The notes under the pieces are model-generated. The model saw only the letters and a program-made list of their open reading frames with translations. It did no database searches and had not been told where the DNA came from. DNA of 64,000 nt from Chryseobacterium cucumeris (GTDB lineage Bacteria > Bacteroidota > Bacteroidia > Flavobacteriales > Weeksellaceae): contig NZ_LUVZ01000043.1 in the NCBI RefSeq assembly GCF_001593385.1, positions 310,001 through 374,000 of the forward strand, given 5' to 3'. Every line of letters starts with the position of its first letter. The first letter of the stretch is position 1. Made by a program: the position numbers and the translations under genes. Shown here piece after piece: positions 6,688 to 14,489 of the stretch.

Positions 6688-7527
6688 ATGAATACACTGA
6701 AAAAATTATGTTATCTGTCTGCTGCTATACTGTTATCAGCATCTTTTGTTTCATGCTCAAGTGATGACAATGAAATAAGTATTGAACAACAGACTCCCTC
6801 ACAGCTATTGTCTTCTACTCCATGGGAAACTACAGCAGCCAAAGATAAAAATGGAAATAATGTAGCCCTTACCGATGCCAGCGTAGCCGGATATGTAGGT
6901 TTTGCTTACTTCAAAGCAGATGGAAAGTTTGCAATTTATAATCTGACTGACATATTAAGATCTATGGGAACATGGTCTGTAGATGCTCAGGGTAAAACAA
7001 GAACTATTGCAGCATTAAACCCGGATGGGACTACTATTTTCACCCGTGATGTTGAAATTCTTGTTTTGAACAGAAATGAGTTCACCTACAGAATTCGTCC
7101 TAACTCCAGCGATCAGTCAGTTTACTATGATATCATCCATACAAGAACCTCTCATGCGGAGCCAACGAACGGGCAGCTTACCCTGGCTTCTACTCCATGG
7201 GAAACTACTGGAGCTAAGGATAAAAGCGGAAATAATATTGCATTAAATGATGCCAGTGTAGCCGGATTTGTGGGATATTCTTACTTCAAGGCCAACGGAA
7301 CTTTTAAAATTTTTGGGTTAAATGATGTATTAAGATCCGAAGGAACATGGTCTATCTCTCCGGATGGAAAGAAAAGAACACTTACCACTCCTACTTTTAC
7401 CCGTGTTGTAGATATTCTGGTACTGAACGAAACAACATTTACTTACAGAATTACACCTGATGTTGCAAATCCATCTGTATTTTACGATATTATTCATTCC
7501 AAGGTCAATCATAAAGAACCTTTGTAG
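6688..7527 (+). CDS. Lipoprotein with two tandem DUF4822 domains
   Basis: A protein of 279 residues. It has a lipoprotein signal (MNTLKKLCYLSAAILLSASF then VSCSSDD, lipidated Cys in SFVSC), so it is anchored in a membrane. Two copies of one domain of about 115 residues follow. Each begins with STPWETT and AKDK-(N/S)-GNN, continues with DASVAG(Y/F)VG and YFKA(D/N)G, then GTWS, and ends with TFTYRI or EFTYRI, YDIIH and a closing EP. The repeats match DUF4822. The copies are close enough to suggest a fairly recent internal duplication. The function of DUF4822 is unknown. The gene stands alone, with a promoter-like element upstream and a terminator downstream. Confidence 0.85.
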   Translation: MNTLKKLCYLSAAILLSASFVSCSSDDNEISIEQQTPSQLLSSTPWETTAAKDKNGNNVALTDASVAGYVGFAYFKADGKFAIYNLTDILRSMGTWSVDAQGKTRTIAALNPDGTTIFTRDVEILVLNRNEFTYRIRPNSSDQSVYYDIIHTRTSHAEPTNGQLTLASTPWETTGAKDKSGNNIALNDASVAGFVGYSYFKANGTFKIFGLNDVLRSEGTWSISPDGKKRTLTTPTFTRVVDILVLNETTFTYRITPDVANPSVFYDIIHSKVNHKEPL

Positions 7528-7553
7528 TGATTATTTTTTTGATAAGAAGGAAG

Positions 7554-7588
7554 AAACCGGGCCAATAATGGACCGGTTTTTATTTTTC
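7554..7588 (+). terminator. Terminator between convergent genes
   Basis: AAACCGG pairs with CCGGTTT, with an inner CC/GG after one mismatch, and is followed by a T-rich tract. It lies between the DUF4822 lipoprotein gene and the convergent GLPGLI gene, whose last codons it overlaps. Confidence 0.6.
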
Positions 7589-8428
7589 CAGTTCTATCGG
7601 ATTATCATATGCCAGGTTTTGTTGTTGCTCTCTTTGCTTTTGTCGTACAATTTCCTGCCCTTTTAAAATTGTCGTTCCATAGCTTGCCAGTACAGCAGCG
7701 GCATTTTCTCTGGCAGTCTTTAATGCCTGTTCCAGTTTTGGCTGTGTAGTTTCTATGGCTTCTGTATATCTTCTTTTATTAATCTTAACAGGCTTACCTT
7801 TTAGTTCAGCAGTGGGTACGGATTTTACAAGTTCAAAATCAAAATCTCCTGTTTCATCAGCTATTTTGATGATCAGTCCCGGCAATCCACCAAATTTATA
7901 GGGACCATAGGGAAATGGAATTTCAGTGGAATACCATGCCACCCAGATTCTTCCTCTATAGCTGAGTTCGGCTTTTTTGCAGTGTAGTGTATTAATTATT
8001 TTTGATTCATTAATAAGTTTCCAGCCGTTCATAACGGGTTGCTTATACGTAAGCAATGACATTCCGGCTAACTGGAAATATTGTATATTTTCATTGGTCT
8101 GTAATATGGTGGAGAGAAATCTTGTTTTGGGTACTGATACTCCTGCAAGGCTAAGACTAATGCTTCCATCCGGATTCTTTGTTGTCTGCAGAGAGTTTTC
8201 TATCACCGAATCTCTTTTAAGAGATTGAACACTTGTAAAAAATGCCCGGTTATTACTTACCTGTAATGAGAACAGCTCCTCATGAATGTAATCTGTTTGT
8301 GTATTTAACCTGCCTTTTAAGCGGTATGTAAAATCTCCCTGCAAAGTATCTTTTTCATAGGATTGAGCGTATGATAAAATACTGTAAAGCAAAATCAATA
8401 ATGTTATTAGTTTTTTATAGTAGTACAT
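7580..8428 (-). CDS. GLPGLI family secreted protein
   Basis: A protein of 282 residues with a clear signal peptide (MYYYKKLITLLILLYSILSYAQ). It carries the family hallmark: YGPYKFGGLPGLIIKI at about 175-190, preceded by the conserved block GRIWVAWYSTEIPFP. GLPGLI proteins are a Bacteroidota family of exported proteins without a proven function. The start lies 12 bases after the stop of the upstream hydrolase gene, so the two are probably cotranscribed. A second family member sits at 24468-25325. Confidence 0.9.
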   Translation of the reverse strand: MYYYKKLITLLILLYSILSYAQSYEKDTLQGDFTYRLKGRLNTQTDYIHEELFSLQVSNNRAFFTSVQSLKRDSVIENSLQTTKNPDGSISLSLAGVSVPKTRFLSTILQTNENIQYFQLAGMSLLTYKQPVMNGWKLINESKIINTLHCKKAELSYRGRIWVAWYSTEIPFPYGPYKFGGLPGLIIKIADETGDFDFELVKSVPTAELKGKPVKINKRRYTEAIETTQPKLEQALKTARENAAAVLASYGTTILKGQEIVRQKQREQQQNLAYDNPIELEK

Positions 8429-8440
8429 AAAGGGTTTTAA

Positions 8441-9490
8441 TTATATATAGTCTTCCCACCATTTTTTCCAGACTGTAGTTCCCAACTGATCCAGATCTAC
8501 TTTTTCTCCAATCATCGGAAGGGTTATAGGTATATTATTTTCTTCTGCATGTTTCGAAGCGAGCTCCAAAGGTTCATACCAGATGTGCTGGGCAAGTTTG
8601 AATTTAGAATTGTGTACCGGGATAAAATTTTTGGCTTTCAGTTCTTTTATTTCTGTGATCAACTGATCTGGCAGCGTATGAATATAGGGCCATTTTTCAT
8701 TATACTGCCCATTTTCCATTACGGCTAAATCAAATGGTCCATATTTTTCCCCTATTTCTGTAAAATGATTTCCATAACCGCTATCACCGCCTAAAAACAG
8801 ATTTTTCGCAGGTGTTTTTAAAACAAAGGAAGTCCAGAGTGAGATATTACGGTTCAGCAATCTGCCGGAAAAATGTCTTGCCGGAGTGAGTGTAATTCTG
8901 AAGCCTTCTGCAATGTCTATACTTTCCCACCAGTTTTTTTCGATAATTTTATCAAAGCTCCAGCCCCAATATTCGAAATGCTGTCCGGTTCCCAAACCAC
9001 AAATAACTTTACCTACTTTATCTTTTAATTCATGAACGGTTTTATAATCAAGATGATCCCAATGGTCGTGGGAAATAAGCAGAAAGTCTATTTCCGGCAT
9101 ATGTTCCGGTTTGTAATAATCTGCCCCCTGAAAAGCTTTTATAGAACCGGGCATTGGAGAAGCATTTCCACTGAAAACAGGATCTATAAGAAATTTCTTT
9201 CCATCCAGCTGTATAAAATAGGAGCTGTGCCCAAACCATACCAACACATTTTCATCCGGACGAAGATTCTTAAGGTCAGTCACTATAAACGGGAGAGCGA
9301 TTTTTGGTGATGTATTTTCTACTTTGCACAAGCTTTGAAGGAGCAACTTAGTCATGCTTTCTCCTTCTAACAGCGCCGGGGTTGTTAATATATTCTGAAA
9401 TCGCCCGTTGAGGTAATTCGGTAGTGTATTGAAATATTCTTTCCTTTTTTCATCCGGAAACTGTCCGAGCTGCTTTTTTAAACTTTTCAT
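8441..9490 (-). CDS. Metallo-beta-lactamase-fold hydrolase, NAPE-PLD/UlaG-like
   Basis: A protein of 349 residues with the metal-binding signature SHDHWDH (H141, H143, D145, H146). Further ligands are likely in PARHFSGR and GGDSGYGNHF and in the later HNSKFKLAQH. The overall layout (LVWFGHSSYFIQLDGKKFLIDPVFS, then the metal centre, then LAVMENGQYNEKWPYIH) matches bacterial relatives of N-acylphosphatidylethanolamine phospholipase D and UlaG, which cleave phosphodiester or lactone bonds. There is no signal peptide, so it is cytoplasmic. It lies directly upstream of the GLPGLI gene on the same strand. The true substrate cannot be read from the sequence. Confidence 0.85.
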   Translation of the reverse strand: MKSLKKQLGQFPDEKRKEYFNTLPNYLNGRFQNILTTPALLEGESMTKLLLQSLCKVENTSPKIALPFIVTDLKNLRPDENVLVWFGHSSYFIQLDGKKFLIDPVFSGNASPMPGSIKAFQGADYYKPEHMPEIDFLLISHDHWDHLDYKTVHELKDKVGKVICGLGTGQHFEYWGWSFDKIIEKNWWESIDIAEGFRITLTPARHFSGRLLNRNISLWTSFVLKTPAKNLFLGGDSGYGNHFTEIGEKYGPFDLAVMENGQYNEKWPYIHTLPDQLITEIKELKAKNFIPVHNSKFKLAQHIWYEPLELASKHAEENNIPITLPMIGEKVDLDQLGTTVWKKWWEDYI

Positions 9491-9650
9491 TCATTTAATT
9501 TTAAATCCAGTCATAGTTTCCAGAGAATACACCCTGTTTTATTAACCGGAAAACCTTAATATAAAATAAATATAAGCATAAGATTTTGAGATATAAAAAT
9601 AAAATTAAAGGATATGAAATTAAAATTCTTCGTTAATCAATGAAAGATTC

Positions 9651-10346
9651 TTAAAAAAGCCATTTAACAAATCCGAGCATGATGGTTCCTAATATTAAAC
9701 AGAATAGTATCATTATTACCAAAATCTTCCCACATTCTGTCCAAAACTTTTTACGATCGAAAGTAAAATCAACAGGATTAATATAATAGACCTCATAAAC
9801 CAAAGGATTTATTCGCAAATCTGGTCGAAAATACACAATTCCCTGGATGTATCTTCTTCGTAAAGCTCTCAAATTTCCAATATAAGTAGTGTAGCCTGCA
9901 TCCATTCTATTAAAATCAACGTCTGCTACCGAGCCATTGTTATTTACTTTCAATATATAAGTTTTATGCCTTGGACTGATACTCACATCATATTCATCAG
10001 AAAAGGAATATTTTTTCAGGCTATTGTACAAAATTTTATCTATTGTTCCATCGGCTCTCTCATAGTGAACTCCTTTATCATCAACCTCTATCTTTCTGAC
10101 AATTCTTTTTCTGATTCTCCTTTGGTAAAGAAAAAAACGATATAAACCGAAAGCAAGTGCCGGATAGTATAGTATGGCTACAATAACAAATATAACCGGT
10201 TTATCACTCATCACAACAGGCAATCCCACTATGATCAGAAACGCTGCCAACAATAAAAGCCCCCCAAAAGTCCTGGTCAGCCAGGTCATGAACCAGCATG
10301 TTTTAGAAACTAATGGCAAAAAATCTTTTCTTACATCCTCTTGCAT
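9651..10346 (-). CDS. Membrane protein of unknown function
   Basis: A protein of 231 residues starting with ATG at 10346; the frame extends five codons to a TTG. Two transmembrane segments lie at about residues 25-75, followed by a basic stretch (YQRRIRKRIVRKIEV), a cytoplasmic beta-rich domain of about 100 residues (VDDKGVHYERADGTIDKILYN), and a third hydrophobic segment at the C-terminus. This layout resembles small membrane proteins with a YcxB- or PH-like domain. I cannot confirm that by eye. It stands alone between two intergenic gaps of about 150 bases. Confidence 0.7.
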   Translation of the reverse strand: MQEDVRKDFLPLVSKTCWFMTWLTRTFGGLLLLAAFLIIVGLPVVMSDKPVIFVIVAILYYPALAFGLYRFFLYQRRIRKRIVRKIEVDDKGVHYERADGTIDKILYNSLKKYSFSDEYDVSISPRHKTYILKVNNNGSVADVDFNRMDAGYTTYIGNLRALRRRYIQGIVYFRPDLRINPLVYEVYYINPVDFTFDRKKFWTECGKILVIMILFCLILGTIMLGFVKWLF

Positions 10347-10442
10347 CTGTTCAAGATACAAAAAAAGTAAATAACCTTCAGTAAGCAGTTATGATCTTAA
10401 TAGCTTCCCTCCTCCTGCTTCCAGCTTCCAAACTATAATACA

Positions 10443-10473
10443 AAAGAGCCACCGCAGTACACCGTGACTCTTT
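10443..10473 (-). terminator. Terminator of the PhoD-like phosphatase gene
   Basis: On the minus strand AAAGAGTCAC pairs with GTGGCTCTTT (10 bp including one G-U), followed by T residues. One pair fails on the plus strand, so the minus direction is favoured. Confidence 0.6.
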
Positions 10474-10507
10474 TTACTTAATTGAAAATAAGATATGATT
10501 ATCGAAA

Positions 10508-12259
10508 CTATAATATCGTATAGGTCTTTTCTGTACTTACATTATAAGTATCAGAGATGACATTGTCTACAAACCTCCATTCTGCAGTAGAACTTCCAGT
10601 GGTAAATTTCACATGCAGATATCCTCTTTTATAAAGATTGGCATAATCCAGATCATCAATCAGTAATGAAAATGCCTGAGCCAGTTCTATCGCTTTTGCA
10701 GGATCTGAAGTTATTCCCAGATATCCTTCCAAGCCAGGAGAAGAAACGGAACTGCAAGCCAATTCTGTTCCGATAAACTTCCCTTGTGCATCGTTCAGTT
10801 TTCCTAACCATGCATTGTGGGTATCTCCCGCTAATACCACTACATTTTTCCCTGCAAGAACAGAATAAAGTTGTTCCCTCTCCATAAAATATCCATCCCA
10901 TGCATCCAGATTGTATGGTAAAGTAGTTGTGATTCTTGCAATTTCCTGCGGAGTCAGTGTTGGATCCTGCTGCTGGTGTCTTGTTTTAAGAATAATCAGT
11001 TGAGTGATGGTATTCTGAAGGGCCTGCATGGTAGCCGGCTGTGCACTTCCGTGTTGTTTAATTTCTGCAAGAATCTGATTCAGCAGCATCAATAACTCTG
11101 CTGGAACCATCATTTTAGTCATTAAAATCTGCTGGCCCAGCACTTTCCATTTTGCAGTATCGCTATTGATCTGAGAGCCCAGCCATGCCATCTGCTCATT
11201 TCCGATTAGTTTTCTGTTTGTGCTTAAAAAATCTGTTTTAAACTGTATTTGATTAAAATTCCCAGTGCTATCAATATAATCGGAATATTCCATTTGCTTA
11301 TCTCTTGCAATCACCCTTGTATCCATCATGTATAGTGAAAGGATATTCCCGAAATTGAAACTTCTGTAAATTCTCATATCTTTTCCCGTTTTAAGAGGAA
11401 TATATTCGCTATATGCCTGGAAAGCCGCCATTTTTCTTGCCTGGAAATCGCCTTCGTTGGGCTGATGATTTTCTGCTCCGGATTTATAGGTATCATTAGC
11501 AAATTCATGATCATCCCAAACACAGATGAACGGTTTTTTCTGATGAAGAAGCTGAAGATTTTTATCTCCTCTGTACTGCCTGTATCTTTCTCTGTAATCG
11601 CTGAGGTTAAGAATTTCCTTCGCCGGCTGATGAGCTCTTCCTAACTGATTGGTGTAAGGATTTGTTCCGTATTGTCCCGGAGCATATTCATAAATATAGT
11701 CTCCAAGGTGTACTACAACATCAGCTTCAGATTTTGCAATTGCACCGTATACATTAAAAAGTCCTGCAGGAAAGTTGGAACAAGACACCACTGCCATTTT
11801 CACTTCACTTACAGCATCCGATTTTGAAGGTAAAGTAAGGGTTTCTCCTGTCACACTCACTTCTTTGGTCTTACTGTTATAGAATCTATAATAATATTTT
11901 GTGTTAGAAGAGATATTCTGTACATCTACAGCTATAGTAAAGTCATTTACTGCCATAGCATTGGCCTGCCCTCTTCTTACCACCTCCGAAAAAGTATTGT
12001 TTTTGCTAATTTCCCATGTAATTTCTGCATCCGTTCCCTTTGAATATCGGGTCCAGATAATAATTCCTGTTGCACTCGGATCAAAACTTGCGACCCCGGA
12101 TTCAAAACCTCCGTTTTGGAGATTATCGGGAGCATTTCCATTTTCAGTAAAATCGTCACTGCAACTTTCGATAAGAGGAGCAAGAAAAATTCCTCCGGCT
12201 GCCAATAGTGAATTTTTAAGAAATCTTCTTCTGTTGAATTGGTGGTTGTTTTCCATCAT
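10508..12259 (-). CDS. PhoD-like alkaline phosphatase, Tat-exported lipoprotein
   Basis: A protein of 583 residues. The N-terminus has a twin-arginine signal (NRRRFLKNSLLAAGG) that runs into a lipobox (LAPLIESCSDD), so it is probably exported folded and lipidated. An N-terminal fibronectin-like PhoD domain follows (about 50-145, GIIIWTRYSKG...YYYRFYN). The metallophosphatase core has VVSCSN, VHLGDYIYEYAPG, VWDDHEFAND and VVLAGDTHNAW, which supply the usual D, N and H metal ligands. PhoD enzymes are phosphomonoesterases or phosphodiesterases used in phosphate scavenging. The start is ATGATG; the first ATG is annotated. It has its own terminator, and the AraC-type gene upstream runs on the same strand with a 134-base gap. 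Confidence 0.9.
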   Translation of the reverse strand: MMENNHQFNRRRFLKNSLLAAGGIFLAPLIESCSDDFTENGNAPDNLQNGGFESGVASFDPSATGIIIWTRYSKGTDAEITWEISKNNTFSEVVRRGQANAMAVNDFTIAVDVQNISSNTKYYYRFYNSKTKEVSVTGETLTLPSKSDAVSEVKMAVVSCSNFPAGLFNVYGAIAKSEADVVVHLGDYIYEYAPGQYGTNPYTNQLGRAHQPAKEILNLSDYRERYRQYRGDKNLQLLHQKKPFICVWDDHEFANDTYKSGAENHQPNEGDFQARKMAAFQAYSEYIPLKTGKDMRIYRSFNFGNILSLYMMDTRVIARDKQMEYSDYIDSTGNFNQIQFKTDFLSTNRKLIGNEQMAWLGSQINSDTAKWKVLGQQILMTKMMVPAELLMLLNQILAEIKQHGSAQPATMQALQNTITQLIILKTRHQQQDPTLTPQEIARITTTLPYNLDAWDGYFMEREQLYSVLAGKNVVVLAGDTHNAWLGKLNDAQGKFIGTELACSSVSSPGLEGYLGITSDPAKAIELAQAFSLLIDDLDYANLYKRGYLHVKFTTGSSTAEWRFVDNVISDTYNVSTEKTYTIL

Positions 12260-12393
12260 TACTTTTTTTGCAAAGCAACGGTATATGAAGAAGAAAATTG
12301 TTAACTAAATTTTAAATGTATTTTATGGTTTTTTAAACAAATGTTTAATGTTATGCATAGTAAGTTTTATGCTAAAATCCTATTTGTTTTATT

Positions 12394-14109
12394 TTAATTC
12401 GAAATTGATTTTTCAATCTCTTTAATATAAATAGACGGAGTAGTTCCTGTCTTTTTCTTAAAAGCAATCGAAAATGCCTGAACGTTATTATAACCTATTT
12501 CTTCTGCAATAGCAGGTAATTTATAAGAACGAAATTTCTTATCTTTTACAAGCTGATCTAAAGCATAATCAATACGTAAATCATTAAGATAAGTTGTGAA
12601 ATTTTTACCTTTATGATTATTAATAATCTCCGATAAGTAAGCAGTATTGGTTTTAATATTTTTTGCAAGACTTGTTAATGTAATCCCATTTTTCAAAAAA
12701 TGAAGTTTGTTTTCGAAATTGTCCAGATCCCTTAAGATAGATTGAGCAACATCTTCGGGAACCGTTTTAATTGTTTTGGTTTCACTTTCAACCTTTACCG
12801 GTTCGTATATTTCTACTGGTTTATCATTTTTATTTTGAGCTGCTTCAAGATTTCTTTTTTCAATCAAATGAATTAAGTCCTGAGCAATTTTTCGATGTTC
12901 TTTCTCAGCTTTCTTAGTTTTATAATAAAAATAGGTAAGTAAAAGTAATATTAAAGTTAAAATACTAACAGAAACATACAAAAATGTTTTTTTATTTTTT
13001 AATTCATTTATTATAACTTCTTTTTCTTGTAAAAGATTGGGCGTATCATATTTTTGGTGCAACTCCGTTGATAAGTATCGAAATTGTTCATCAAGCTTTT
13101 TATCAACTTTTAGAAAACGGTCAATATAATAGAGTTGCTTTTCTTTATCGCCGTTTTCCCTATAATAATCTATTAGAAAAGTATATACATCTCCTAACTC
13201 TGGAAAAGTAATCTCCGTTTTTTTTACATTGGAATCTATCTGAGTAAAATATTTTATCGCCTCTTGTTTGTTATTCAATTCTTCATAACATTTTCCCAGA
13301 CTATATAATACAAAATTTTGATTGTTATCATTAATACTTGAAAAATAAGTATACGCCTTTGTTAACTCAGCAATTGCAGCTTGATAATTTTTGGTTTTAA
13401 GATGCAGCTGTCCAGATAAATATAAATACTGATTCCTATTATATATATTCTTTTGTACAAAGGGAGAATTCAATCCTTCCTGAATGAAAAAACTGGCAGA
13501 ATCAATTTTATTTATTTTAATATAGCAGTACGCAAGACTTACCCGCATCTGATCATGCTGATATTCATCTGTTATATCGTGGGAATTCAATAAATAATAT
13601 CTAAATGTTTTTGCTGCCTCTTTATTTTTCCCCATATAGCTATTTAAATAGGCAATATTCATATTAGCATAAGCTATTTGCTTCAAATTCTTTTGCTTTT
13701 TAGAATATTCCAAACCTAAAATATAGTTATCAAGGGCAGCTTTTAAATTGTCATATTTATAGTATAAATTTCCTTTTATAATAAATGTTCTGGCTGGATA
13801 TACATCTCCTTTCACATTTTTTGTAATCATAGCCAGACTATCAATATACTTTAAGGCCACAGGGAAGTCCTCAGTTGAATGCATAAGATTATATCCTTCT
13901 GCAATTTCAAGGATATTTTTTTCTTTTTTTGCTTTTGCTAAGTAATATTGAGAAATAACTTGTGCTTCTAACTTTTTATTAGATTCATCATAAACATTAA
14001 ATTTATTTCTTAACTCCTCATAATTCAATAATTTTAAACTATCAATTTTGTTTTGAGCAAAAAATAGACTACAAAAGAATGCTAATAAAAGCAGGAATAT
14101 CTTTTTCAT
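12394..14109 (-). CDS. TPR-containing membrane-bound AraC-family transcription regulator
   Basis: A protein of 571 residues, ATG at 14109; the frame extends to a TTG seven codons earlier. It has a signal peptide (MKKIFLLLLAFFCSLFFAQ). A large periplasmic TPR region (about 25-350; QKNLKQIAYANMNIAYLNSYMGKNKEA is typical but split here by context) is followed by a transmembrane segment near residues 365-390 (FLYVSVSILTLILLLLTYFYY), a linker, and a C-terminal AraC-type double helix-turn-helix (ITLTSLAKNIKTNTAYLSE, then LPAIAEEIGYNNVQAF). Such one-protein sensors are common in Flavobacteriia. It is divergent from the RiPP precursor, with about 200 bases between the two starts. Control of that cluster is an inference from position. 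Confidence 0.85.
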   Translation of the reverse strand: MKKIFLLLLAFFCSLFFAQNKIDSLKLLNYEELRNKFNVYDESNKKLEAQVISQYYLAKAKKEKNILEIAEGYNLMHSTEDFPVALKYIDSLAMITKNVKGDVYPARTFIIKGNLYYKYDNLKAALDNYILGLEYSKKQKNLKQIAYANMNIAYLNSYMGKNKEAAKTFRYYLLNSHDITDEYQHDQMRVSLAYCYIKINKIDSASFFIQEGLNSPFVQKNIYNRNQYLYLSGQLHLKTKNYQAAIAELTKAYTYFSSINDNNQNFVLYSLGKCYEELNNKQEAIKYFTQIDSNVKKTEITFPELGDVYTFLIDYYRENGDKEKQLYYIDRFLKVDKKLDEQFRYLSTELHQKYDTPNLLQEKEVIINELKNKKTFLYVSVSILTLILLLLTYFYYKTKKAEKEHRKIAQDLIHLIEKRNLEAAQNKNDKPVEIYEPVKVESETKTIKTVPEDVAQSILRDLDNFENKLHFLKNGITLTSLAKNIKTNTAYLSEIINNHKGKNFTTYLNDLRIDYALDQLVKDKKFRSYKLPAIAEEIGYNNVQAFSIAFKKKTGTTPSIYIKEIEKSISN

Positions 14110-14306
14110 TAATTTTTCTATACCGTACAAAAATATTCATTTTTTCAAGAAAATACATAATCTGTATTTTGATTTTAACTAATTGATCATTATTATTTTA
14201 TTGACATTTTACAAATATGTATTTATAAATCTATAGATATATTTTCAGTGGGGTCAAAGAAATATTGCTTTCTTTGTAAAATTAATTTTTATAAACAATA
14301 ACAATC

Positions 14307-14483
14307 ATGAAAAAAGAAAACAACGCGCAAAAGAAATTGTCTTTAAAAAAAGTACAGATTATGAAGATTAATGATTTAAAGAGAATCCATGGAGGATATG
14401 GAGGGAATGGTAATCAGGTATCTTTAGATGAAAATGGCGAAGTTGATCCAAACACTCCCATTAAACATACAATCAAGCCTTAA
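14307..14483 (+). CDS. RiPP precursor peptide with GG leader and cysteine-free core
   Basis: A short gene of 58 residues. The leader KKLSLKKVQIMKINDLKRI then H28-G29-G30 matches the Bacteroidota natural-product precursor pattern (KLxLKK...L..I.GG) found beside LanB enzymes. The predicted core runs from Y31 to P58 and is glycine- and asparagine-rich at first (YGGNGNQ). It holds one serine (S39) and two threonines (T50, T55) and no cysteine. A true lanthionine ring therefore cannot form within it, although dehydration of Ser or Thr is possible. It lies 6 bases before the S9 peptidase gene and heads the operon with the split dehydratase. An AraC-type regulator gene is divergent from it. Confidence 0.85.
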   Translation: MKKENNAQKKLSLKKVQIMKINDLKRIHGGYGGNGNQVSLDENGEVDPNTPIKHTIKP

Positions 14484-14489
14484 ATAAAT

